DNA of 64,000 nt, from assembly GCA_037200975.1 (NCBI GenBank), contig JBBCGI010000001.1:1116001-1180000 (forward strand). Reading direction: 5' to 3'. A program made the translations under genes and the position numbers. This stretch comes from Pseudomonadota bacterium (lineage in GTDB: Bacteria; Pseudomonadota; Gammaproteobacteria; Steroidobacterales; Steroidobacteraceae). Of this stretch, positions 1-7,694 are shown in pieces (position 1 is the first letter of the stretch; each line of letters opens with the position of its first letter). Under the pieces are notes generated by a model. That model ran no database searches. It saw only the letters and a list, made by a program, of their open reading frames with translations, and was not told where the DNA came from.

Positions 1-1439
1 TTTGTCTGAATTTCAGTTCTGATCGTCCGCTCCGTCGCAAGTTGGCGGTGAAGCTGAATTAGCTCCTTGACCTCCGGCTTCTGCAGCGCGGCAAGCTGAC
101 TCTTTGTGGTAGCAAGCAAACTTTCATACTGCGGAATGAGCTTTACCTTTTGTTCCGCCTTCTCAATTTCGCTTTGCAGGTGTAGCAGTTTCTCCCGCGC
201 CGCCTCTTCCGCCGCGATCGCTTCCGAGAGATCAACAAACCTATCCAGGTACTTCAGGAGGGCGAGCGGATCAGTTTGAGCATCATGGCTGATCTTTGCG
301 GCCTCACCTTGCCCGAAGCAAGCCACTTCGAACGAAGTCGGGCCAACTAAAGGGTCGTCGAGATTCTCAACCTGACCGTCTTTCATCCGTAATAGGGAGT
401 GGCGTTGCCCGGCCTGATCCTCCCAAAAGAGGTGGAGTTCATCCGGCCAGACCTCTGAATCAATCACCTTGCTATCGCTCTCACAAGCGCTTGCGATACA
501 GCGAACCGATTCGAATACAGTCGATTTTCCGGTCCCGCGCCCGCCGATGATGCAATTGAGATTTGGACTGAATTGCACGACCTGGCCCGACAGGAATCCA
601 CCATCGATGTGTACGCCGAGAATTCGGGGGACTGCCGCGGGCACGTGGTCTTCAATACGAACCCGCGCATCTGCATCCTCCAACGCGAGGCGAAGCGCGT
701 CGAAAGACGGTGCATCCATCTTGTAGCGCGTTACCCTGCGCTTGCTCGCAGCGTTGCGACCGAGAGCATCGAGCGTGTGGGCGTCAGAATTTAGGACACG
801 AGCCAAGAATTGCTTGGAACCTAGCTTGAGCTTGGCAATCCTTTTCCTCCCGATATTCGCACGCTGCTGATCGGGATCTCCATCGGCGTATGAGATTTGA
901 GAATTCGCGTGCTTCAGCTCGATTGCGAGCAGCGCAGGATGGCAAAGCACGTCTTCCTTGTGGGGGCTAGCGCCGGGATTCTCGGTCTCAAATCCGGAGG
1001 GCACATCTACATGGGCAAGGATTCCGAAACCACCTAAAGGCATGAGGAGATTGAGGCAGCCAAGTAGCGACTCCTGACACCGCGAGGTTGCGGTCCCTCG
1101 ATCAACGATAGTTACCTTTCCTCGAAAACTTCGAAGGGCCTCCAGCGAGGGCAGGTAGCAGAGCATGTGCCCCTGCGGTGTCGAAAGCTCAATTGCGGGA
1201 ATTACAGTTAACGAGGTGCCCTGTGCAGCGCGAAGCATGGCCTCGATGCTGTCAATCTCGTTGTGATCTGAGACGGCGATGATTGATAGCCCCTCTGAGA
1301 CCGCCGTCTGCACAATTGCTATCGGCGTCATCGCGTTATCGCGCACGTCATGCGATGCGCCAGACGAATGAATGTGCAGATCGGCGCGAAAGAATCGCGC
1401 TCCGGTGGAAACAGCTAGGACATCTTCGAGCGCCGACAT
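1..1439 (-). CDS. PHP-domain / P-loop ATPase, TrlF-like (partial, 3' end outside window)
   Basis: About 479 N-terminal residues are visible; the gene runs off the left edge. Residues 15-235 form a PHP phosphoesterase domain with all metal-ligand motifs: DLHIHS (20-25), SDHNE (57-61), an IPAIELS segment (80-86), GILAHVD (139-145) and NSDAHT (217-222). A Walker A motif GGRGTGKST follows at about 299-307, then an acidic and Lys-rich stretch (about 410-460) that looks like the start of an SMC/RecN-type coiled coil. This order is that of proteins named TrlF-family AAA-like ATPase. Start ATG at 1439 has AGGAA upstream. GC is about 50%, clearly below the chromosome, and many codons are A/T-ending, as expected for acquired DNA. 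The role is unknown to me; a nucleic-acid-linked defence function is only an inference from architecture and location in an integrative element. Confidence 0.85.
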   Translation of the reverse strand, partial: MSALEDVLAVSTGARFFRADLHIHSSGASHDVRDNAMTPIAIVQTAVSEGLSIIAVSDHNEIDSIEAMLRAAQGTSLTVIPAIELSTPQGHMLCYLPSLEALRSFRGKVTIVDRGTATSRCQESLLGCLNLLMPLGGFGILAHVDVPSGFETENPGASPHKEDVLCHPALLAIELKHANSQISYADGDPDQQRANIGRKRIAKLKLGSKQFLARVLNSDAHTLDALGRNAASKRRVTRYKMDAPSFDALRLALEDADARVRIEDHVPAAVPRILGVHIDGGFLSGQVVQFSPNLNCIIGGRGTGKSTVFESVRCIASACESDSKVIDSEVWPDELHLFWEDQAGQRHSLLRMKDGQVENLDDPLVGPTSFEVACFGQGEAAKISHDAQTDPLALLKYLDRFVDLSEAIAAEEAAREKLLHLQSEIEKAEQKVKLIPQYESLLATTKSQLAALQKPEVKELIQLHRQLATERTIRTEIQT

Positions 1440-1607
1440 GCAGAGAATTCCTATTTTTGTAGTTGGACGTAACGGCTTGGCCCGAGGCACTGATCTTGCT
1501 GCCCCGCAGCACGCACTGGCCGCCGCATCGGACCAACTACCTATGCACGGCGACCCTAGCAATGTAAATAGCGAGGGCTACTTTGCTAGGCCCAAGGCCA
1601 CCCAAGC

Positions 1608-2159
1608 CTAAGCATCCGCTCTCGAATGCCCCACGATCCAACTTCGAAGGTTCGCCTTGAGCAACGCTTTGGTGTTCTCGCGCAGCGCTTCGCAGATCTT
1701 GAGCATCGCCCGAAACTCCTCGCGCACCGAGCCAGGAAACCCGCCTCCCTCATTCGCGACCTTGGCAATCTGATTGATGTTCCGCCCAATGGCCGCCAGC
1801 TCGGCGATGCTGCGCTTGAGCGCGAGCAGCTCGTCCTTCGGCAAGGGAATGAGCGATCGCAGGTGAGCACGCACCAGGACGGAGACATAGGTCGCCGCCG
1901 GCATCGCTCGAGCCCCAGCTCGGTCGCGCAGCATGACCTGATCGCTGGGCTGCAGGCGAACAGTCAGTCGCGCCTGGCGAAGTCCTCCTTCGTCCCGCCT
2001 TGGCTCTGAGAGCACTTCATCGCCCACGCCACGGAGCATGACTCCGAGCATTTCCTGGAGGAGCGCGGATTCGGTCCGTCCTTCGCGCTGGGCAAGCGCG
2101 CGAAGCCGCAGCTTCGTCTCCTGAGTCACGCGCAAGTGAATGAACGCCGACGCCGTCAT
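1608..2159 (-). CDS. mobC: MobC-like mobilisation protein
   Basis: 183 aa. MobC proteins are relaxosome accessory factors that bind near oriT and help the relaxase nick DNA for conjugal mobilisation. Two ribbon-helix-helix-like stretches are visible (about 6-40 and 62-100), followed by the MobC signature around 119-135 containing IGRNINQIAK. The ATG at 2159 is divergent from the AlpA-like gene, leaving a 197-bp gap (2160-2356) where an oriT could lie, although no nick-site motif was recognised there. The usual partner relaxase gene is not present next to it: the next gene downstream on the same strand, after 168 bp, is the PHP-ATPase. Either the relaxase lies beyond the left edge or the element depends on one in trans. 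Confidence 0.85.
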   Translation of the reverse strand: MTASAFIHLRVTQETKLRLRALAQREGRTESALLQEMLGVMLRGVGDEVLSEPRRDEGGLRQARLTVRLQPSDQVMLRDRAGARAMPAATYVSVLVRAHLRSLIPLPKDELLALKRSIAELAAIGRNINQIAKVANEGGGFPGSVREEFRAMLKICEALRENTKALLKANLRSWIVGHSRADA

Positions 2160-2356
2160 GCGTGTGATCGTGAGACAAGAGCCGCCGCGAGGCTATCCTG
2201 CCTTTCACTCCAAATCCGGCCGAAACCTCACGCACACATGCGCCGGGCACTCACCCGTTTCTAACTAGACCTGCAAGGCCGCCGATCTCAGGCTTTAGCC
2301 AAAATTTCCCGCGATACCCCAACTGACGGTGATCTCACGGCGTGAAAACATGAGCC

Positions 2357-2752
2357 ATGAGTGATAGCTCGTCCGTTAACGGTTTGACCCACACGTCGAA
2401 AGCGCATGCCGCGTTGCAACCCCGCTTCATCCGCTTACGCGACGCACCCGCCTACCTCGGCATGGACAAGAACCGCTTCAACCGCGAAGTGCGCCCGAGC
2501 GTCCTCGCCCTCCGCATTGGCGTCCAAGGCATCGCCTTCGACCGCGTTGACCTCGATGCTTGGGCGGACGACTATAAGAGCCGCAACGGGTGCCGTGCGG
2601 CTCGCTCACTAAGGAGCAAATCATGGGAACCCAGAAAATGTCAGGCATCACCAAGCGCGGTGGAACCTGGCACATCGACAAGGTGTTCAGAGGAACGCGC
2701 ATACGCGAAAGCACTGGAACAGGCGAGATCGTCAAAGCCCAGGAACTGCTAG
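2357..2752 (+). CDS. AlpA-like / excisionase-type helix-turn-helix protein
   Basis: 131 aa. Residues about 22-75 contain the winged-helix pattern of AlpA/Xis-type proteins (FIRLRDAPAYLGMDKNRF at the start of the helix-turn-helix, then FDRVDLDAWADDY). Such proteins control excision and integrase expression in integrative elements. The last 40 or so codons overlap the integrase gene in another frame and are low-complexity, so the functional part is probably only the first 80 residues. The order alpA-like then int, oriented toward a tRNA gene, is typical of integrative islands. Confidence 0.65.
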   Translation: MSDSSSVNGLTHTSKAHAALQPRFIRLRDAPAYLGMDKNRFNREVRPSVLALRIGVQGIAFDRVDLDAWADDYKSRNGCRAARSLRSKSWEPRKCQASPSAVEPGTSTRCSEERAYAKALEQARSSKPRNC

Positions 2753-3825
2753 CCAAGCGGATTGAAGAGATCCGCGCGGCGCAGCTCTACGGCGTAAGAC
2801 CAGATCGCACGTTTCGCGCGGCAGCGACCAAGTTCCTGAACGAGAACCAGCACAAGAGGAGTATCGACGACGATGCGCTTCACTTGTCCCAACTCGATCC
2901 CTTCATCGGGAACCTGTTTCTCAAGCAAGTGCATCTGGACAGCCTGCAGCCGTTCATCGCCAGCCGGCGCGCGGATGGCGTCAAGACCACGACGATCAAC
3001 TTGGCGCTGGGCACGGTGAGGCGGATCTTGAATCTGGCAGCTTCCGAATGGCGGGACGAGCGCGGCATGACTTGGCTGGAACACGCAGCGAAGATTAAGC
3101 TGCTGCCGGTCAAGGACAAGCGAGCGCCCTATCCGCTGTCGCGCGACGAACAGGCGGCGCTCTTCCAGGAGCTTCCCGACTACCTCGCGCGGATGTCGCT
3201 CTTCAAGGTGAACACCGGCCTTCGCGAACAGGAAGTCTGCGGGTTGAAGTGGGCCGACGAGGTTGAGGTGCCGGAGCTCAACACATCGGTGTTCATAATC
3301 GAAGGCGACAAGGTGAAGAACAGCCAGGACCGCTTGGTCGTTCTCAACCGCGTCGCGCGTTCGGTCATCGGCAGTGTGCGGGGTCAGCATTCAGAGTTTG
3401 TCTTCGTTCGATTTCCGAAGCCGAAGAAGGCCGATGCCGGAAGCGCGCAAGTGCCAAAGAAAGGCCTTCCACTGACGAGCATGAACACGACCGCGTGGCA
3501 AAACGCGCGTGTTCGCGCCGCGAACAAGTGGAAGGAGCAAACCGGAAACGACGCGGCCGACGGCTTTCGCCGAGTGCGGGTCCACGATCTCAAGCACACC
3601 TTCGGCCGACGCCTCCGCGCGGCTGGCGTGTCGTTCGAGGATCGCCAGGACTTGCTCGGCCACAAGAGCAGCCGCATCACCACGCACTACTCCTCAGCCG
3701 AACTCACGAGCCTGATCGCGGCGGCAGAGAAGGTTTGCGATGAGAAGTCCCACAATTCCCCCGCAACCACCTGGCTGCGGAGAAGAGCGGGAAAGGAAAA
3801 CCGCGACAAGGTGTTGTCGCGGTAG
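2623..3825 (+). CDS. tyrosine-type site-specific integrase
   Basis: 400 aa, the normal size for phage/island integrases. The start is ATG 2623, preceded by a strong AAGGAG at 2611-2616; an in-frame ATG at 2590 lacks such a site. The N-terminal half (about 60-150) fits a SAM-like core-binding domain. Catalytic elements: Arg201 in NTGLREQEV, the box HDLKHTFGRR at 321-330 (Lys324 replaces the more common Arg), His347 in LLGHKS and the nucleophile Tyr356 in THYSS. The gene ends 7 bp before the 3' end of a tRNA-Arg gene, so that tRNA is the likely attachment target. It would catalyse integration and excision of the element to its left. Confidence 0.93.
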   Translation: MGTQKMSGITKRGGTWHIDKVFRGTRIRESTGTGEIVKAQELLAKRIEEIRAAQLYGVRPDRTFRAAATKFLNENQHKRSIDDDALHLSQLDPFIGNLFLKQVHLDSLQPFIASRRADGVKTTTINLALGTVRRILNLAASEWRDERGMTWLEHAAKIKLLPVKDKRAPYPLSRDEQAALFQELPDYLARMSLFKVNTGLREQEVCGLKWADEVEVPELNTSVFIIEGDKVKNSQDRLVVLNRVARSVIGSVRGQHSEFVFVRFPKPKKADAGSAQVPKKGLPLTSMNTTAWQNARVRAANKWKEQTGNDAADGFRRVRVHDLKHTFGRRLRAAGVSFEDRQDLLGHKSSRITTHYSSAELTSLIAAAEKVCDEKSHNSPATTWLRRRAGKENRDKVLSR

Positions 3826-3832
3826 AGGAAAA

Positions 3833-3856
3833 TGGCGCGCCCGGAGAGATTCGAAC
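3833..3856. other. probable att site (3' end of tRNA-Arg)
   Basis: The acceptor and T-arm 3' half of the tRNA lies directly beside the integrase stop codon, the arrangement of element-chromosome junctions where the identity segment is the tRNA 3' end. No second copy of the sequence starting TGGCGCGCCCGGAG was seen between 1 and 3800, so the other junction should lie left of the window. The exact crossover cannot be fixed without that copy. Confidence 0.45.
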
Positions 3857-3909
3857 TCCCGACCACCTGGTTCGTAGCCAGGTACTCTATCCAGCTGAGC
3901 TACGGGCGC
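3833..3909 (-). tRNA. tRNA-Arg (anticodon ACG)
   Basis: 77-nt cloverleaf on the minus strand. The 7-bp acceptor stem pairs GCGCCCG with CGGGCGC, the discriminator base is G, and the CCA end is encoded. The anticodon stem CCUGG/CCAGG carries loop CUACGAA with anticodon ACG. The T arm contains GUUCGAAUC. Its 3' end faces the integrase gene, so it is the probable chromosomal attachment site, reconstituted intact after integration. Confidence 0.95.
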
Positions 3910-4211
3910 GTGGCTCAAATTTAAGGGGCGCGATCATAGCAGAATGAATTTCTGCGTCGCGAACAAAGATAACCCCAAGCCGAACAAACACTTGGCGCAG
4001 GCGGCACTGCCCCGCCGCACCCCTTTTCATCCCCCCGCCCGCCGCTCCCCGAAAGGCCTCTCGAGAGGCTCAACGCCCGTAGCCGACTAAAAACCGCTCG
4101 CCACTCAACTGTGGGGATCGTCCGGCGCCAGAGTCGGACGTCACCTACGGGGCAAACCAAGGTGCGTTGCTACGATTCCGGCTCGTTTTTAATTCACCCA
4201 GGGGAAGTCCG
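3910..4211. other. intergenic region upstream of tRNA-Arg and stressosome operon
   Basis: 302 bp without a convincing gene. It holds the upstream regions of the tRNA (minus) and of rsbR (plus). A perfect 14-bp palindrome (GCCTCTCGAGAGGC) lies at 4056-4069 and could be an operator or a hairpin; no clear -35/-10 pair was recognised. The segment AGGGGA just before 4212 is the rsbR ribosome-binding site. Confidence 0.5.
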
Positions 4212-5057
4212 ATGGCGGACGCCACGATGTCAAACGTATTAAAGAAGAGTGGCAAACAGATCCAGGCCGACTGGGCCAGGGATCTCGCCGGCGCGCAATC
4301 GATCGGCAAAGGCCGGATCTCGGCGGGCGAGCTCGAAGCGCAATCCGCCGAGTTCATCAAACTACTGACGGTCGCGTCCGAACACGCGAAGTCCAGCGAC
4401 ATCACGGCGCCCGCGTTCAAGGACATCCGCGACTTCCTCGATGGCGTATCCCGCTCGCGTGTGGCGCAGGGCTTCTCGTCCGATGAAACCGCGTCGTTCA
4501 TCTTCTCGCTGAAGAAGCCGTTTTTCGCGGCGCTACGCACCGACGCGGGCAACGACGCCGACGCCCTCGCCGACCAGGTGTGGCGCGCCACCGAGTTGCT
4601 CGACGCGCTCGGCCTGCACACGGTCAAGGCGTACCAGAAGTCGCGCGAGGACGTCATCAACCGCCAGCAGCGCGAAATGCTCGAGCTATCTACTCCGGTG
4701 GTGAAGCTGTGGGATGGAATCCTGGCGCTGCCGATGATCGGCACGCTCGACTCCGCGCGCACCCAGGTGGTCATGGAAAACCTGCTGCAGAAGGTGGTCG
4801 AGACCGGCGCGCAGATCGCGATACTCGACATCACGGGTGTGCCGACCGTGGACACGCTGGTCGCGCAGCATCTGCTGAAGACGGTGACCGCGCTGCGCCT
4901 GATGGGCGCGGAATGCATCATCTCCGGCGTGCGGCCGCAGATCGCGCAGACCATCGTGCACCTCGGCGTCGACCTGCAGGGCGTCACGACCAAGGCAAAC
5001 CTGGCCGATGCCCTCGCCCTTGCGCTCAAGCGCACGGGCCAGACGCTCAAGGCCTGA
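4212..5057 (+). CDS. rsbR: RsbR-like stressosome scaffold/sensor protein
   Basis: 281 aa. RsbR proteins build the stressosome shell with RsbS; their variable N-terminal domain senses signals and the C-terminal STAS domain is phosphorylated by RsbT. The N-terminal 150 residues are helical and show no recognised haem or light-sensing motif. The STAS domain spans about 158-275 with AILDITGVPTVDT (203-215) and CIISGVRPQIAQT (235-247). The first conserved phosphorylatable Thr (T209, in DITG) is present; at the second site the usual Thr is Ser238. The start ATG 4212 follows AGGGGA. It leads the six-gene operon 4212-9610. Confidence 0.9.
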   Translation: MADATMSNVLKKSGKQIQADWARDLAGAQSIGKGRISAGELEAQSAEFIKLLTVASEHAKSSDITAPAFKDIRDFLDGVSRSRVAQGFSSDETASFIFSLKKPFFAALRTDAGNDADALADQVWRATELLDALGLHTVKAYQKSREDVINRQQREMLELSTPVVKLWDGILALPMIGTLDSARTQVVMENLLQKVVETGAQIAILDITGVPTVDTLVAQHLLKTVTALRLMGAECIISGVRPQIAQTIVHLGVDLQGVTTKANLADALALALKRTGQTLKA

Positions 5058-5065
5058 AGCATTCA

Positions 5066-5449
5066 ATGGAAAAAATCCCGATCCTGCGGATGGGCGACTT
5101 CCTCCTCGTCACCATCCAGATCGACATGCACGATCAGCTCGCACTGAAGCTGCAGGACGATCTTTCCAACGCCATCAACAAGAACGCCAGCAAGGGCGTG
5201 CTCATCGACATCTCGTCTCTCGAGATGGTGGACTCCTTCATCGGCCGCATGGTGTCCGACATTTCCGGCATGGGGAAGATCCTCGGCGCGGAAACCATCC
5301 TGGTCGGCATGCAGCCGGCGGTCGCCATCACGCTGGTCGAGCTCGGTCTCGCATTGCCAGGGGTCGCTACGGCGCTCAACGTCGAGCGCGGCATGGCGTT
5401 GCTGCGTCGAAAGATAGACGCGGACGGCGCCGATGACGGCCGTTACTGA
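5066..5449 (+). CDS. rsbS: RsbS-like stressosome STAS protein
   Basis: 127 aa, a single STAS domain as in Bacillus RsbS. RsbS holds the kinase RsbT in the stressosome until it is phosphorylated. The phospho-acceptor context MVDSFIG is present, with Ser57 corresponding to Ser59 of B. subtilis RsbS. The motif GMQPAVAITLVELG is the family hallmark. It starts 8 bp after rsbR and overlaps rsbT by 17 bp, indicating translational coupling and stoichiometric expression. Confidence 0.92.
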   Translation: MEKIPILRMGDFLLVTIQIDMHDQLALKLQDDLSNAINKNASKGVLIDISSLEMVDSFIGRMVSDISGMGKILGAETILVGMQPAVAITLVELGLALPGVATALNVERGMALLRRKIDADGADDGRY

Positions 5450-5837
5450 AGGAAAGGCGTCATTGCGCTCCGAGCACGACATCGTGCTCGCGCGCCAGCA
5501 GGTGCGCAGGCTCACGCAGGAGCTCAAGTTCTCGCTGGTCGACCAGACGAAGATGGTCACCGCCGCGAGCGAGCTGGCGCGCAATGCGTACACCTATGGC
5601 CGCGGCGGCGACATGCACTGGGCGATCCTGAACATCGAAGGTCGCACCGGTCTCAAGCTCCTGTTCGCCGATGACGGCCCGGGCATTGCCAACCTCGATC
5701 TCGCCATGACCGACGGCTGGACCTCGGGCAACGGTCTCGGCATGGGTCTCACCGGCTCGAAGCGGCTGGTCAACGAATTCGAGATCGAAAGCGCGATCGG
5801 CGTGGGCACGCGCGTGACGATCATCCGATGGAAGTAA
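5433..5837 (+). CDS. rsbT: RsbT-like serine/threonine switch kinase
   Basis: 134 aa, the usual size. It is a GHKL-fold kinase: N-box ASELARNAYTYG (about 49-60), G1 box DDGPGIANL, and GNGLGMGLTGSKRL as G2/lid. RsbT phosphorylates RsbR and RsbS, is released on stress and then activates a downstream partner. Here no RsbU gene follows, so the released target is probably encoded elsewhere or is one of the downstream signalling proteins of this operon (inference). It overlaps rsbS by 17 bp. Confidence 0.92.
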   Translation: MTAVTEGKASLRSEHDIVLARQQVRRLTQELKFSLVDQTKMVTAASELARNAYTYGRGGDMHWAILNIEGRTGLKLLFADDGPGIANLDLAMTDGWTSGNGLGMGLTGSKRLVNEFEIESAIGVGTRVTIIRWK

Positions 5838-5841
5838 TGCG

Positions 5842-6834
5842 ATGGACGCAATCGTGAAGGCGCCGCGCCGCGGCATTCAACAACGCCACGTCATCGACGA
5901 CTCCAGCAAGGTCGGCGAGGCGCGCCGCGCTGCGCAGACGCTCGCGAACTTCGAATTCAACGCCGACATCGCCGGCAAGGTCGCGATCGCCGCGACGGAG
6001 CTGGCCAACAACATGCTGCTGCATGCCGGCGGCGGCGAGCTGCTGGTGCAGACGCTGGGCGACGAGGACGACGTCACCGTCGAACTACTGGCAATCGATC
6101 GTGGCAAGGGCATGGCCAACGTCGCGCAGTGCATGCAGGATGGTTATTCGACTCATGGCACGTCGGGCACGGGGCTGGGCGCAATCCGGCGGCTGGCCAG
6201 CGAATTCGACCTGCACTCGATGCCGGGGGAAGGAACGCTGGTCATGGCGCGCTTCGGCGCAACGCTGGCGCTGCGTTACGGCGCGGTGAATGTCGCGCTC
6301 GAAGGCGAGATCGAGTGCGGCGATGCCTGGAGCCTTGCGCACGACGCCGACGGGATCGCCGTATTCGTGATCGACGGGCTGGGCCACGGTACCTTCGCCG
6401 CAGAAGCGGCGCGCGTGGGTGTCGGCGCGTTCGAATCCAATCCATTCGCGGCACCCCAGGAAATCCTGGCGCGCGCCAACGGACTCATGTCCAGGACTCG
6501 CGGTGGCGCGGCCGCGTGCGCGCGCGCGGTCGGCAACAAACTCTCGTACGCCGGCGTCGGCAACATCTCGGCGATGCTGGTTTCGCCGGGAAAATCACAG
6601 GGCCTCGTGTCGCACAACGGCACGCTCGGGCTCCATCAACGGCGCACCCAGCAATTCGAATACCAGCGCGACCCCGGCGCTTTTTTGGTCATGCACTCCG
6701 ACGGCATCTCGGCGCGCGGCGATCTCAGGAATCGGCCCGATGTTCTGGCCTGCCATCCAGCCATCATTGCCGCCGCGCTGTACCGCGACTATGGCCGCGG
6801 GCGCGACGACGCCACCGTCGTGGTCGTGAGCTGA
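5842..6834 (+). CDS. GHKL kinase domain fused to RsbX-like PP2C phosphatase
   Basis: 330 aa with two domains. Residues about 15-135 are an RsbT/RsbW-like ATPase (ATELANNMLLHAGGGE; DRGKGM; TSGTGLGAIRRL). Residues about 145-330 are a SpoIIE/RsbX-type PP2C phosphatase with VIDGLGHGTFA and C-terminal GRDDATVVVV. RsbX removes phosphates from RsbR/RsbS and resets the stressosome; the fused kinase domain supplies a second switch activity. It starts 4 bp after rsbT and shares its stop-codon A with the following ATG. Fused kinase-phosphatase proteins next to RsbRST are known from proteobacterial stressosome loci. Confidence 0.88.
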   Translation: MDAIVKAPRRGIQQRHVIDDSSKVGEARRAAQTLANFEFNADIAGKVAIAATELANNMLLHAGGGELLVQTLGDEDDVTVELLAIDRGKGMANVAQCMQDGYSTHGTSGTGLGAIRRLASEFDLHSMPGEGTLVMARFGATLALRYGAVNVALEGEIECGDAWSLAHDADGIAVFVIDGLGHGTFAAEAARVGVGAFESNPFAAPQEILARANGLMSRTRGGAAACARAVGNKLSYAGVGNISAMLVSPGKSQGLVSHNGTLGLHQRRTQQFEYQRDPGAFLVMHSDGISARGDLRNRPDVLACHPAIIAAALYRDYGRGRDDATVVVVS

Positions 6835-7694
6835 TGAGCACCGACCTGCAAGCACAGCTGGCCGCGCGCGACGCGGACATCGAGTTGCTGCGCAAGGAAC
6901 TGGAGGAAACCAACAAGGGTGTGGTCGCGCTGTACGCGGAGCTCGACGACAAGGCTACGCAGCTGCGCGACGCCACCGAGCTCAAGAGCCGGTTCCTCTC
7001 CTATATGAGTCACGAGTTCCGCACGCCGCTCACGTCGATGACGAGCATCACGGGCCTGCTGCTGTCCCGTATGGACGGGCCGTTGACGTCCGAGCAGGAA
7101 AAACAGCTGCAGTTCATTCGCGCCTCGACGCGCGAGCTCACCGACATGGTGGGCGACCTGCTCGATCTGGCAAAGGTCGAGGCCGGCCGCATCACGATCT
7201 CACCGGAATGGTTCGAGATGATGGACCTGTTCTCGGCATTGCGTGGCATGTTCAAGCCCATTGTTGCCAGCTCCGGGATTTCGCTGGTGTTCGACGAACC
7301 GCAGGGCGAGATCAAGCTCTACACGGACGACAAGAAGTTGTCGCAGATCCTGCGCAACTTCATTTCGAACGCGCTCAAGTTCACGCCGGTCGGCGAAGTG
7401 CGCGTCACCGCGACGCTGCTGCCGGACGAACGCGTCGAATTCGCGGTCACCGACACCGGCATCGGCATCGCGCCGGAACACGTTCCGAACCTCTTCATCG
7501 ACTTCGTTCAGCTCGACGTGCGGCTGCAGAAACGGCTGCGCGGCTCCGGGCTCGGATTGTCGCTGGCGCGTCAATTTGCGACGTTGCTGGGCGGCGAAGT
7601 TCATGCGGAAAGCGAGCTCGGCAAGGGTTCACGCTTTTCGCTGACGGTGCCGCTGCGCCTGCCGGGCGCGAGTGAATCGCAGGCGCGCGCATGA
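6834..7694 (+). CDS. soluble histidine kinase of the stressosome operon
   Basis: 286 aa. An N-terminal coiled coil (about 1-50, heptad-rich, many Glu/Leu/Lys) leads into a HisKA domain with SYMSHEFRTPLTS (phospho-acceptor His60). The HATPase domain covers about 165-275 with NFISNALKFT, DTGIGIAP and GSGLGLSLARQ. There is no membrane segment, PAS or other input domain, so input probably comes by contact with stressosome proteins. Start ATG overlaps the previous stop by one base and its end overlaps the hybrid kinase by 4 bp. Confidence 0.9.
   Translation: MSTDLQAQLAARDADIELLRKELEETNKGVVALYAELDDKATQLRDATELKSRFLSYMSHEFRTPLTSMTSITGLLLSRMDGPLTSEQEKQLQFIRASTRELTDMVGDLLDLAKVEAGRITISPEWFEMMDLFSALRGMFKPIVASSGISLVFDEPQGEIKLYTDDKKLSQILRNFISNALKFTPVGEVRVTATLLPDERVEFAVTDTGIGIAPEHVPNLFIDFVQLDVRLQKRLRGSGLGLSLARQFATLLGGEVHAESELGKGSRFSLTVPLRLPGASESQARA

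Noticed and set aside
2160-2356. oriT in the mobC-alpA gap as a feature
   Set aside because: No nick-site consensus or clear inverted repeat recognised; kept only as a possibility in the findings.
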